From: Robertmurraya korlensis
GTDB taxonomy: Bacteria; Bacillota; Bacilli; Bacillales; Cytobacillaceae
Reading direction: 5' to 3'
DNA length: 64,000 nt
NCBI RefSeq assembly: GCF_023715225.1
Contig: NZ_JAMBNS010000010.1
Location: forward strand, 62,001-126,000
Within the stretch, counting starts at the first letter, position 1; each line of letters opens with the position of its first letter. The notes beneath the pieces were generated by a model. It saw only the letters and a program-made list of their open reading frames with translations, had not been told where the DNA came from and did no database searches. The translations under genes and the position numbers were made by a program. Of this stretch, positions 52,989 to 61,511 are shown one piece after another.

Positions 52989-53447
52989 TTATATAGTTTT
53001 ATATTTTAAAGATCTTTCTAGCTGTTCAACTAAATCGAGTCGCTCTTGGTGTCGACCACCCTGAAATTCTGCTTCGAGCCAGGTGTCAACAATTACAAGT
53101 GCAAGTGATTCCCCTACTACTCGCTCACCTAGGCAGAGCACATTGCTGTTATTGTGCTCTCTGGTTGCTCTCGCGGAAAATGTATCACTTACAACTGCTG
53201 CGCGAACACCTTGCATTTTATTAGCAGCTATGGACATTCCGATACCTGTTCCACAGCAAAGAATTCCTAATTCACATTCCAGATTAGCAACTGAATATCC
53301 CACTTTTTTGGCATATAAGGGATAATTAACACTTTCTGTAAAGTGAGTTCCGTAATCTAGGCATTCGAATCCTTTTTTCTCTAAGTGATTCTTAATAGAC
53401 TCTTTTAACAAATATCCACCATGGTCACAGCCTAATGCAATTTTCAT
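52989..53447 (-). CDS. rpiB: Ribose-5-phosphate isomerase B
   Basis: 152 residues. LacA/RpiB motifs: IALGCDHGGYLLKE, GILCCGTGIGMSIAANK (catalytic Cys region) and ATREHNNSNVLCLGERVVG. Interconverts ribulose-5-P and ribose-5-P. Its start overlaps the rpe stop by 4 nt (ATGA), so the two are translationally coupled. Confidence 0.92.
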   Translation of the reverse strand: MKIALGCDHGGYLLKESIKNHLEKKGFECLDYGTHFTESVNYPLYAKKVGYSVANLECELGILCCGTGIGMSIAANKMQGVRAAVVSDTFSARATREHNNSNVLCLGERVVGESLALVIVDTWLEAEFQGGRHQERLDLVEQLERSLKYKTI

Positions 53448-54103
53448 GCGGTTGCCCCCTGTTTGTTTATTACTCTAGTTAGCTGCTCTAAATTCTCTTT
53501 AACATCACCATGAAACGTGTATGAACCTGCAACGATTACATTGGCACCTGATTCTACACATAGCTGTGCTGTTTCGAGGTTAATTCCCCCATCTACCTCG
53601 ATGTCTATATTCCTACCTTCTACAAGCTTTTTTGCTTCCTGAATTTTCGGTAGCACACTTGAAATGAAGCTCTGACCACCATAACCTGGATTAACGGTCA
53701 TAAGTAAAATCATATCAATTTCATCTAGAACATGCTTAATCGTTTCAATGGGGGTAGCAGGATTTAGGACTACACCGGCTCTTGTATTGTTTTTCTTTAT
53801 TAATTGCAGACTTCGGTGGAGATGCGTTGTTGCTTCTTGATGAATGGTAATGATATCAGCCCCTGCCTCAGCCACAATCGGAATAATCCAATCAGGATTT
53901 TGTACCATTAAATGAACATCAAAAATGAGCTTTGAACGTTGCCGAAGCATTTTGATTTGATCTGGTCCAAAGGTAATATTGGGAACAAAGTTTCCGTCCA
54001 TTACATCAATATGAAGCATGCTAATATTGCTTTGTTCTAAAAGCTTCATTTGGTCCTCTAGATGGCAAAAATCTGCTGCCAGTATTGAAGGCGCTATTTT
54101 CAT
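53444..54103 (-). CDS. rpe: Ribulose-phosphate 3-epimerase
   Basis: 219 residues, TIM barrel. Catalytic and metal residues in SMLHIDVMDGNFVPNITFG, FDVHLMVQNP, MTVNPGYGGQSFI and IEVDGGINLETA. Converts D-ribulose-5-P and D-xylulose-5-P. Operon partner of rpiB and tkt, linking pentitol dehydrogenase products to the pentose phosphate pathway. Confidence 0.94.
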   Translation of the reverse strand: MKIAPSILAADFCHLEDQMKLLEQSNISMLHIDVMDGNFVPNITFGPDQIKMLRQRSKLIFDVHLMVQNPDWIIPIVAEAGADIITIHQEATTHLHRSLQLIKKNNTRAGVVLNPATPIETIKHVLDEIDMILLMTVNPGYGGQSFISSVLPKIQEAKKLVEGRNIDIEVDGGINLETAQLCVESGANVIVAGSYTFHGDVKENLEQLTRVINKQGATA

Positions 54104-54165
54104 TTGAACCTTCTCCTTTTCTCTTTGTTCATTACTTCACAAAGAAATGTTTAGTCAACTAATAC

Positions 54166-55239
54166 TTAAATCGTCTCTTCTTGATCAATGGCTTCTTGCC
54201 CATTAGGTAAAATTAATACCTTATTAAATGATTCTTCTCGATTTATGATCATATTGAATGCTTTTTGAGTTTCCTCTAAATTAAACCGGTGAGATATAAG
54301 ATCACGTATTTGAAATCTTTTCTGTAAAAGAAACTCAATACTTTTCGTCCATTCCTCACCAGGAAATGGTGCAGAATATGAATTCCAAAAGCCCTTTAAA
54401 GTAAGTTCTCTTCGAAAAATATTCTCGAATGCTTTTTCGGAAAGTAAAACATCGGAATAAGCAATTCCTAGATAACCAACTTTCCCCTGTTTCCTTATCA
54501 CAAGTAAGCATTGTTCCTGCGTAATTTTTGATCCGGCACATTCTAAGGCGATGTCCACACCAAGACCCTTTGTGTATTCTTTGATTTTTATAGCTAAATC
54601 CTCTTTTAATGGATTGATGGTACGGTTACATCCGATTGACTTTGCGTAATCTAGTTTCTCTTCCGAAATATCGATGGCAATGATTTCTTGTACACCAGAT
54701 ACTTTAAGCCATTCAATTACGAGTATTCCAATCGTCCCTACACCAAATACCGCCACCACATCACCTATACGTGGAGAAATATGCAAAACACCATGCAAGG
54801 CTACTGCTAAAGGCTCTATCATGGCTGCCTCTTCAAATCTCATATTTCCTACTGGAAGAACATTGGTTGCTTTTATATTGACATATTCGGCAAATGCACC
54901 TGGAGACTTAGAACCAATCATTCCGTAATTATCACATAATGAAAATTGCCCTCTTTTGCAATATTCACAAGAATGACATGGTAGAAAAGGGATACCAACT
55001 ACTCTCTCCCCAAGATTTAAATGGCTAACGGCACTACCTTTTTCTACAATTACACCAGAGAATTCATGACCCATGATAGCTGGAAGATCATACTTCCATT
55101 TGCTTGTCATTTTATGTGTATCTGACCCACAAATGCCCGCAGCCATTACTTTTATTTTCACTTCATCTTCTTGACAAGGCGAAATTTCAACTTCTTCGTA
55201 TACAAAATGATTTTCAGAATAAAGAACTGCTGCTTTCAT
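54166..55239 (-). CDS. Zinc-dependent polyol-phosphate dehydrogenase (GatD-like)
   Basis: 357 residues, medium-chain dehydrogenase. Catalytic zinc Cys/His in GICGSDTHKM and MGHEFSG; structural zinc Cys cluster PCHSCEYCKRGQFSLC; NAD site FGVGTIGILVIEWL. It resembles galactitol-1-phosphate 5-dehydrogenase. In this operon it most likely oxidises an arabitol or xylitol phosphate to a pentulose phosphate. Confidence 0.88.
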   Translation of the reverse strand: MKAAVLYSENHFVYEEVEISPCQEDEVKIKVMAAGICGSDTHKMTSKWKYDLPAIMGHEFSGVIVEKGSAVSHLNLGERVVGIPFLPCHSCEYCKRGQFSLCDNYGMIGSKSPGAFAEYVNIKATNVLPVGNMRFEEAAMIEPLAVALHGVLHISPRIGDVVAVFGVGTIGILVIEWLKVSGVQEIIAIDISEEKLDYAKSIGCNRTINPLKEDLAIKIKEYTKGLGVDIALECAGSKITQEQCLLVIRKQGKVGYLGIAYSDVLLSEKAFENIFRRELTLKGFWNSYSAPFPGEEWTKSIEFLLQKRFQIRDLISHRFNLEETQKAFNMIINREESFNKVLILPNGQEAIDQEETI

Positions 55240-55253
55240 CTTCGGCCTCCCAA

Positions 55254-55451
55254 TCAGTCAACTTTTATGTCTTCGAGGCCCGTAGCACGTGTGGCATTCT
55301 GGAGCTTTCTTTTTTTCAATTTGGATACAGTTAACCGATAGACTGCAATAGCAAAAACCGCACTGTTGATAGGAAATTGATATTGCATATAATACTCACT
55401 TAAAAATCTGCCATGTGGTCCTAATGCGTAATCGATCATACTCTCTACCAT
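55254..55451 (-). CDS. Small protein between the two dehydrogenases
   Basis: 65 residues from ATG 55451, six nt after AAGGTG (a GTG at 55460 is nearer the AGGAGT site). One hydrophobic stretch (FPINSAVFAIAVYRLTVS) followed by KKRKLQ, possibly a single-pass membrane peptide. No known family. Its position, 14 nt before the next gene in a PTS operon, supports expression. Confidence 0.5.
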   Translation of the reverse strand: MVESMIDYALGPHGRFLSEYYMQYQFPINSAVFAIAVYRLTVSKLKKRKLQNATRATGLEDIKVD

Positions 55452-55553
55452 ACTATTCACCTTACTCCTTCAATTTTTCACACGTAAACTACGAGCTAGT
55501 CCACGGACTCGAAGACTAGCCTGTATTCCTTAATAGTTTCCCTGTGCGTATAT

Positions 55554-56585
55554 TCATTCAACAGGTGTTAACACTACTTTAATTGCTTCGCCACTTTTGA
55601 TCGTTTCATACGCTTTTTGCCATTCCGAAATCGTGAATTGATGGGTCACTAGTGCATCCGCTTTTACGCATGATTCGTTCATTAATCGGAGGGAAGGCTC
55701 CCAGTCAAATGGGTTTTGGCTTCTACAACCAATGACTTCAATTTCTTTCTGAATGATTTTTTCGAAGTCAACTACTATTTCAGGGGTAGCAAAGATACCT
55801 ACTTGGACGTAACGCCCTTTCTTTCGTAGCAAATCTAATCCCATGGAAAGGGCAGGTGGTGCACCGGTACACTCTAGAACCACATCAGCACCATAGCCCT
55901 CTGTTATTTCATTTACAATTTGCTTTACATCTTTTGCTTGGATATTAATAATGTGGTCGATACCAAGCTCAGCGGCTTTTACTAAGCGGTGTTCATCTTT
56001 TTCTAGACCTGTAATTACCACTGTTGCTCCTTTGTGCTTTGCAATTTGTGCTGTAAGAAGTCCGATTGGTCCAGGACCTAACACGACAACAACTTCACCT
56101 GGTTGGATACGACCTTTTTCAATCGCATGATGCGAACATGCTAAGGGCTCAGTTAATGAGGCTGATAAATAACTAACATTTTCAGGAAGTTTATGAACAC
56201 TTTCCTTCCTAGCAATTACGTATTTTGCAAATCCACCATCTTGCTGTGTACCTAATCCCTTTCGATCACTGCATAGATTATAATTCTTTGATTGACAATA
56301 CTTACATTTTCCACAAATAGTAAAGGTCGTCTCTGAAGTCACACGATCTCCAACTTGAATGTCTTTAACATTCAAACCAACCTCTACTACTTCACCAGAA
56401 AACTCATGTCCTAGAGTGACTGGTGCATTCACTTTATATTTACCCTCATAGGTATGAAGGTCCGTTCCACAAACTCCAGCATATTTTACAAGTATTTTCA
56501 CCTGATTTTCGCCAACTGTTGGCTCCTCAACTTCAATTAATTCAAGGTGTCCGAAGCCTTGTTCTAATTTTACAAGTGATTTCAT
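55554..56585 (-). CDS. Zinc-dependent polyol(-phosphate) dehydrogenase
   Basis: 343 residues, MDR family. Catalytic zinc site AGVCGTDLHTYEG and LGHEFSGEVVE; structural zinc Cys in TICGKCKYCQSKNYNLC; cofactor loop LGPGPIGLLTAQI. Related to sorbitol/threonine dehydrogenases and about 30-40 percent alike in layout to the dehydrogenase at 54166. Two different dehydrogenases suggest the operon handles two pentitol phosphates or two oxidation positions. Confidence 0.88.
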   Translation of the reverse strand: MKSLVKLEQGFGHLELIEVEEPTVGENQVKILVKYAGVCGTDLHTYEGKYKVNAPVTLGHEFSGEVVEVGLNVKDIQVGDRVTSETTFTICGKCKYCQSKNYNLCSDRKGLGTQQDGGFAKYVIARKESVHKLPENVSYLSASLTEPLACSHHAIEKGRIQPGEVVVVLGPGPIGLLTAQIAKHKGATVVITGLEKDEHRLVKAAELGIDHIINIQAKDVKQIVNEITEGYGADVVLECTGAPPALSMGLDLLRKKGRYVQVGIFATPEIVVDFEKIIQKEIEVIGCRSQNPFDWEPSLRLMNESCVKADALVTHQFTISEWQKAYETIKSGEAIKVVLTPVE

Positions 56586-56766
56586 TTCGTTTCCTCCTAA
56601 AAGGATTTCTTTTAAAAGGCTTTTTTCTAATGACTACTCTTTGTCAATAGCCAATCCTTGTCTATACGGCATACAACTGTCCGTATTACATAAAAAACTA
56701 AGGTTGAAAATAGCCAATTTTGACAAAAGGTATTAATTATAGTATTGTTAAATCAAATTATATTTT

Positions 56767-56786
56767 TTAGAGATTCCCGTCTCTAA
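56767..56786 (-). promoter_or_regulatory. Inverted repeat in the IIC-dehydrogenase gap
   Basis: TTAGAGA-TTCCCG-TCTCTAA, perfect 7-bp arms, with no T-run on the minus strand; possible operator or RNA-processing hairpin. Confidence 0.4.
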
Positions 56787-56825
56787 GCCTCTCGAATTAA
56801 ACGCCAATTTAAGTCGAGATTGTAA

Positions 56826-56863
56826 GAGCTAATGCTGCATTTTTGCATGTATTAGCTCTTGCT
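56826..56863 (-). other. Stem-loop after the IIC gene
   Basis: AAGAGCTAAT and ATTAGCTCTT pair around a loop containing a second small GCATTTTTGC-like hairpin. No T-run follows on the minus strand, so it may stabilise or process the mRNA rather than end it. Confidence 0.5.
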
Positions 56864-56873
56864 ATTTATAGCC

Positions 56874-58136
56874 CTAATTGAATAGCGCAAAGAGCTTATA
56901 AACAACATAGTTTACTAGGTTACCACCTTGGTCAATACTAGAGATCATGTTGGTTCCTTCAGGCATATCAAAGTGTGCATCAATTGCCATTTGGGTGTGA
57001 AGCGGAGCAAGATCTGTTGCCATGTAAAGTGATAGGGCGATAACTACAGTACCTGCGATAACTGAGTGGATAATATTCCCTCTTGCAGCACCGACGATAA
57101 ATGCAACGATAAATGGAATGGTCGCCAAGTCACCGAATGGTAATAGATTGTTACCAGGTAAAATAACTGCTAATGCAACGGTAATAGGCACAAGAATAAG
57201 AGCTGTTGCTATAACTGATGGATGTCCGATGGCTACAGCTGCGTCTAATCCGATGTAAATATTATCTGCACCAAACTTTTTACTTAAGAAATTACGAGCA
57301 GCTTCTGATACTGGCAGTAAACCTTCCATGAGAATTTTAACCATTCTAGGCATAAGGAACATTACCCCACCCATTGCCATTCCGACCTTTATGATGTCTC
57401 CAGCGCCATAACCAGCCAGTGCGCCAAGTCCTATACCTAAGATAAGACCCATAAAAATTGGTTCACCGAAAACACCAAATCTTTTTTGAATGGTTTCTGG
57501 ATCAGCGTGAAGATTTTTTATACCAGGAATTTTCTGAATTAACCAAACTAACGGAATACCAATTGGTGCATATGATGCTGTACTTCCTGTTGGAATCGAA
57601 ATTCCTGGTAGTTGAAAGTAGTTTTCTAGCATAGGCGCTGTCCAGTCAGCAATTTTAAGAATGATAATTTGGAAAATAACTGCAGCAATTAAAGCTTGAA
57701 CGATACTACCTGATAATGCATAAACTACTGCTCCGGCAAATGTGAAGTGCCAGAAGTTCCAAATATCTACCATCATCGTTTTTGTCGTTTTTGTTACAAG
57801 CATGATGATATTAATGACTAACCCTAAAGGAATAATAAATGCTGCGATTGGTGATGCCCATGATATAGTTGCTGCACCTGGCCAACCAACGTCAATCACG
57901 TTTAATTCTATTCCAAACCTCTCTACCATCCCATTAGCGGCAGGTCCAAGATTATTAACTAGCAAATCTACGACCATGAAAATACCGATAAATCCAACCC
58001 CGATCGTTAAACCTGAACGAAACGCTTTCCCTGGCTTTTGACCAAAAAGCATACCTAGAAGAAAGATGGCTACTGGTAAAATAACCGTTGGTCCTAGTCC
58101 TAAAAATGCCTGTAAAGCTTCAACCATGTCCTTCAT
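56874..58136 (-). CDS. PTS galactitol-family IIC permease
   Basis: 420 residues, about ten membrane helices. GatC-type segments: FLGLGPTVILPVAIFLLGML, NVIDVGWPGAATISWASPIA and AVAIGHPSVIATALILVP. It carries the polyol across the membrane while IIB phosphorylates it. Galactitol-type PTS in Listeria with the same gene order (two dehydrogenases, rpe, rpiB, tkt) take up D-arabitol or xylitol, so a pentitol is more likely than galactitol. Confidence 0.92.
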   Translation of the reverse strand: MKDMVEALQAFLGLGPTVILPVAIFLLGMLFGQKPGKAFRSGLTIGVGFIGIFMVVDLLVNNLGPAANGMVERFGIELNVIDVGWPGAATISWASPIAAFIIPLGLVINIIMLVTKTTKTMMVDIWNFWHFTFAGAVVYALSGSIVQALIAAVIFQIIILKIADWTAPMLENYFQLPGISIPTGSTASYAPIGIPLVWLIQKIPGIKNLHADPETIQKRFGVFGEPIFMGLILGIGLGALAGYGAGDIIKVGMAMGGVMFLMPRMVKILMEGLLPVSEAARNFLSKKFGADNIYIGLDAAVAIGHPSVIATALILVPITVALAVILPGNNLLPFGDLATIPFIVAFIVGAARGNIIHSVIAGTVVIALSLYMATDLAPLHTQMAIDAHFDMPEGTNMISSIDQGGNLVNYVVYKLFALFN

Positions 58137-58270
58137 ATTTCTTCCTCCTCAAACTAAGTACAATACTTATCTACTACTCTGTTTTCGGATAAGTCGTTTC
58201 ACATGAGCCTATCTTTTACCCATAGTTAAGAAAGTCGCGTTTTCAAAACCTTGATTTTCGTTAAGGAAAC

Positions 58271-58290
58271 AACTGCTTTCGAAAACAGTT
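58271..58290. promoter_or_regulatory. 20-bp palindrome between IIC and IIB genes
   Basis: AACTGCTTTCGAAAACAGTT is a near-perfect palindrome (one mismatched pair) upstream of the IIC gene on the minus strand. It resembles an operator rather than a cre box, because the central CG is in the TTTCGAAA context. Confidence 0.45.
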
Positions 58291-58292
58291 AT

Positions 58293-58315
58293 AAAAAATG
58301 ACTAAATCATTTTTT
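58293..58315 (-). terminator. Weak hairpin at the end of the IIB gene
   Basis: AAAAAATGA and TCATTTTTT pair and include the IIB stop codon; the all-A/T stem suggests partial attenuation at best. Confidence 0.4.
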
Positions 58316-58591
58316 AATTTCCTCTAGAATCTGCTGCTTCACATCATCTAATCCAATTCCTGTTAAGAAAGCTCTTGCGTTGATGACTGGGAATGGGTAA
58401 TCCTTACCAGTTATAGTTGTTGTCACAAGTAAGTCAGCAGAATCTAAATATCCTGATACCTCAGTTATTTTGCACTGAATTAAGTTAGCCTGAATGTTAT
58501 TCGCACTACACATATCTAGAATTGCCTCATTTACCACTGTAGAAGTTGCAATACCTGCACCACATGCTACTAAAATCGTCTTTTTCTTCAT
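58307..58591 (-). CDS. PTS galactitol-family IIB component
   Basis: 94 residues. The phospho-Cys is Cys10 in ILVACGAGIATSTVVNE, the GatB P-loop. It receives phosphate from IIA and passes it to the polyol. RBS AGGGGCAGGGG; starts 17 nt after IIA. Confidence 0.93.
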   Translation of the reverse strand: MKKKTILVACGAGIATSTVVNEAILDMCSANNIQANLIQCKITEVSGYLDSADLLVTTTITGKDYPFPVINARAFLTGIGLDDVKQQILEEIKK

Positions 58592-58608
58592 ATTTAACCC
58601 CTGCCCCT

Positions 58609-59079
58609 CTAATGATTTAATTTACTTTCAAGTAAATCAATGATTATATCTTTACGATGTTCCCTTGATATTTCATTTAATGTTTCTTCATTTTGAAAGA
58701 TTTGCATTAAGCTTTGAAGTAATTTTAATTGCGCATGCTGTTGATCCATTGCTAGCATAAAGACAAGCTTCACTGGAGTAACGGTTCCGATTTCCCCCAT
58801 AATTCCAAAATCCACTTCATTTTTTAAAACAGCCACACTAATAGCCTTTCTATTCACATGCTCAATATCCGTATGTGGAATTGCGACAGAACATCCTAGT
58901 GTTGGTAGGCCTGTTGGAAAAGTCTTCTCTCTTTCGATCACTGCATCGATATAGCTTTCTTTGACGACACCTTGTTCGTATAAATTTCTAGCCATGTTTT
59001 GAAGAACTTCTTCGTTTGTTGTACCAGCCAAGTCTACCATTATGAGTGATTCTTCTAGACAAACGGTGTCCATTTTCAT
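58609..59079 (-). CDS. PTS IIA component (fructose/mannitol/galactitol family)
   Basis: 156 residues, EIIA type 2. The phospho-His is His69 in GCSVAIPHTDIEHVN. Accepts phosphate from HPr. It lies 73 nt after the MtlR-like activator, which contains its own IIA-like domain. Confidence 0.93.
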   Translation of the reverse strand: MKMDTVCLEESLIMVDLAGTTNEEVLQNMARNLYEQGVVKESYIDAVIEREKTFPTGLPTLGCSVAIPHTDIEHVNRKAISVAVLKNEVDFGIMGEIGTVTPVKLVFMLAMDQQHAQLKLLQSLMQIFQNEETLNEISREHRKDIIIDLLESKLNH

Positions 59080-59152
59080 TCTTCTCCTTACTTTCGTTTA
59101 TAGTGTTACTAGGTTGTATTTTTAAGCATCCCCCCTTTCAAGAAATACACTA

Positions 59153-61207
59153 TTAGACAGCTGAGTATTTCGAAATCACCTGGAGAAGTTCATCTGACGT
59201 CTTTGATTCTATCAGCCTCTTAGTATCTTCCTGATTACTAGCCAGCTTCATGAGCTGCATCAATGCTCTTAAATGTTGGTGCTTGTCTAAAGCAGCAATT
59301 GTAATAATGATTTGGACTGAATATTCATTATATTGAACAGGTTCTTCTAACCTAAGAAGACTCATACTAACCTCGTTTACACCACTTTCAGGATCGGCAT
59401 GCGGTATGGCTATATTGTTCCCGATAATAATGTATGGGTCTTCGTTGTCATACAATCGAAGCATTTCCTCTACATAAGAGGGTGTAACACTGCCACTCTC
59501 AACTAAAGGTCTTGAGCAAATTTGAAGTGCTTCCTGCCACGAATTCATTCTTTTTTCTAAGGTGATCGTTTCAGGTACAATTAGCTCATTTAATTTTCTC
59601 TTCGGTAGCTCCATAGGGTTCGCCATATGCAGTGAATGATCTTGGCGAAAATGTGATTCAAGCTCCTTTTGTAGCTGCTCTCGATTTTCAATGATCGCAT
59701 GTTTTTCAATAATATCGATAACGTGATACATGTTCATAATCGATGGTGTGTAGCCGTTTAGCTCCTGCATCACCTGTTTTCGTAACCGATATTTTTCTTC
59801 TCTTTCTAAAAACGTTTTAACTAGGATTTGCTTCCTATTCGTTTGTAGAAAAGTGGTAGTAAAGACAAGATCATAATCAAGTGGATAAACTTGAAATTCT
59901 CGGACTGACAAAGCATCAATAAATACAAACTCTGGGAACAATTCTCGCAAGGTGCTTTCGAGTAATCTTGATACGCAGATACCCTTCGGACAAACAACGA
60001 GAGCTTTTATTTTCTTCTGGAGGCTATCCCCTTGCCTAGAAAGCCAACCACCGATAAGCATCGTAAAATAAGTGGATTCACTCTCCGGAATACTTCCTCC
60101 AATAAGCTGTTCTAATGGTCTCATAGATTTTCTTACAAGATGATGCAGCTCCTTAAATTCACTACTTACTGTATTTTCTAAGGGATTTGTAATCGATAGC
60201 TTATATTTAATTCTGTAATACGCTGGTTTAACATGTAGAAGGATTTTATTTAAGAGCTGATCTTTCTCTTGTAATCGTACACATGCATTTTTCTCAAATA
60301 AAGAGAGCATTAGACTAATAGAGTGATATAATTCAGGAAATGTTTTGTCTGCATTGCGTTCGGAAGAGGATACATTTGTTGTTAAAAGGTGCAATGTGAT
60401 AAATAGTCTTTCTTCCATCGGGATTTCAGCTAAATCCTGTAAAAGCTCTTCTGCTGCTTGAAATTCCTTCGTATCAGACAGTTCATAATAATGAATGTGA
60501 AATGGTTCGATTAATTTCCCTTGAGTAATGCGTCTTAGAAGTAGTATGAGTATGTAGGGCATTGATTCGATTTTTTCATCAGTAAACTTCAGATTTAATT
60601 TTCTCTCAACCTCTTCCACTCGTTCATGAAAGATATCAATCTCTGATAGTGGAATAGAAGCTAACTCCTCAATCCACTTTTTCCCATTTGTCATTTCAAT
60701 CGTTTTAAAAATGATGTTAATCAATAATTGTCTCTTATTAAACTCCTTACCTTCGATAAGGTAGCCATACTGCCTATAGTACTTAATAGTTAACTCAAAG
60801 ATATCAAGCTGGAGTTGAGCATTTTTCAGATCGTTAATTACAGTATTACGACTTACACCAAGGCTCGAAGTAAAATGGTAAAGTGAAAGTTCTTCACTTC
60901 TGCTTAATAGCATGAGTATCAATAGATTTACTCTTTCGTTTTCAGAAAGAATGTATGCATCTGTTTCATTTAAGGTACTTTCATTCATGAGAGTTGTATA
61001 AAGCACCTTATTTAGAAGAAATAATCCAGACTTTGTTCTTTTGATCACAGGTAGACCTGACGCCGTTAACCAATCATTAATTTTGTTAATGCTATACCCA
61101 ACCTGTCTTCTGCTAAGAGAAAACTGATCTTCCAGATCCTTGTTTTTTATACTCGGATTAATAAGAATTTCATGAAGTATTTGACTGCTTCTCTCGTCTA
61201 AATCCAT
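59153..61207 (-). CDS. MtlR/BglG-type PRD activator with IIB and IIA domains
   Basis: 684 residues from ATG 61207 (GGAGG, 8-nt spacing; the ATG at 61213 is too close). Order: two N-terminal HTH segments (LSRRQVGYSINKINDWL; LSLYHFTSSLGVSRNTVINDL), two PRDs (about 190-400) with regulatory His (LFITLHLLTTN, ELHHLV), a Gat-like IIB domain (LVVCPKGICVSRLLE), and a C-terminal IIA domain (NNIAIPHADPES). A typical DNA-binding activator controlled by PTS phosphorylation; it should activate the operon that follows. A cre-like box lies upstream. Confidence 0.92.
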   Translation of the reverse strand: MDLDERSSQILHEILINPSIKNKDLEDQFSLSRRQVGYSINKINDWLTASGLPVIKRTKSGLFLLNKVLYTTLMNESTLNETDAYILSENERVNLLILMLLSRSEELSLYHFTSSLGVSRNTVINDLKNAQLQLDIFELTIKYYRQYGYLIEGKEFNKRQLLINIIFKTIEMTNGKKWIEELASIPLSEIDIFHERVEEVERKLNLKFTDEKIESMPYILILLLRRITQGKLIEPFHIHYYELSDTKEFQAAEELLQDLAEIPMEERLFITLHLLTTNVSSSERNADKTFPELYHSISLMLSLFEKNACVRLQEKDQLLNKILLHVKPAYYRIKYKLSITNPLENTVSSEFKELHHLVRKSMRPLEQLIGGSIPESESTYFTMLIGGWLSRQGDSLQKKIKALVVCPKGICVSRLLESTLRELFPEFVFIDALSVREFQVYPLDYDLVFTTTFLQTNRKQILVKTFLEREEKYRLRKQVMQELNGYTPSIMNMYHVIDIIEKHAIIENREQLQKELESHFRQDHSLHMANPMELPKRKLNELIVPETITLEKRMNSWQEALQICSRPLVESGSVTPSYVEEMLRLYDNEDPYIIIGNNIAIPHADPESGVNEVSMSLLRLEEPVQYNEYSVQIIITIAALDKHQHLRALMQLMKLASNQEDTKRLIESKTSDELLQVISKYSAV

Positions 61208-61253
61208 TGTCATGTCCTCCTTGGTTACATAGTATCATTCATAAAAATAAAAA

Positions 61254-61267
61254 TGTACACGTTTTCA
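61254..61267 (-). promoter_or_regulatory. cre-like site before the pentitol operon
   Basis: On the minus strand TGAAAACGTGTACA, 13 of 14 matches to the cre consensus, 47 bp upstream of the activator start. Confidence 0.65.
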
Positions 61268-61287
61268 TTCCAATTTATTACCGCGAT

Positions 61288-61335
61288 GATGTACATCAAT
61301 GGGATGTACAATGTGTATTGTCTCACATTGTACAT
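61288..61335. promoter_or_regulatory. Cluster of TGTACA palindromes
   Basis: GATGTACATC (61288-61297), then ATGTACAATGTG and CACATTGTACAT as a perfect 12-bp inverted repeat with an 8-bp spacer (61304-61335). It lies upstream of the PTS activator and beyond the minJ terminator, so it is probably an activator or repressor binding region. Confidence 0.6.
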
Positions 61336-61387
61336 TCTGCCGATAGGTATCGTTAATTGGGTTTTGGCAATAGGTTGCTGACAACAT

Positions 61388-61420
61388 AAAAAGAACGCAA
61401 TGATTAATTGCGTTCTTTTT
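61388..61420. terminator. Terminator after minJ
   Basis: AAAAAGAACGCAAT-GATTA-ATTGCGTTCTTTTT, perfect 14-bp stem. Confidence 0.9.
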
Positions 61421-61511
61421 ATAGGTAGTATTCTTTTGAATTTAAACTGCTAACTTATTTGTTCAAGGTATATTTTCAATTTGGCATATTCCATTTATGA
61501 ACAATTACAAA

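Noticed and set aside
56826-56863. Stem-loop after the IIC gene called as a Rho-independent terminator
   Set aside because: No T-run downstream on the minus strand, and the downstream dehydrogenase is expected to be co-transcribed.
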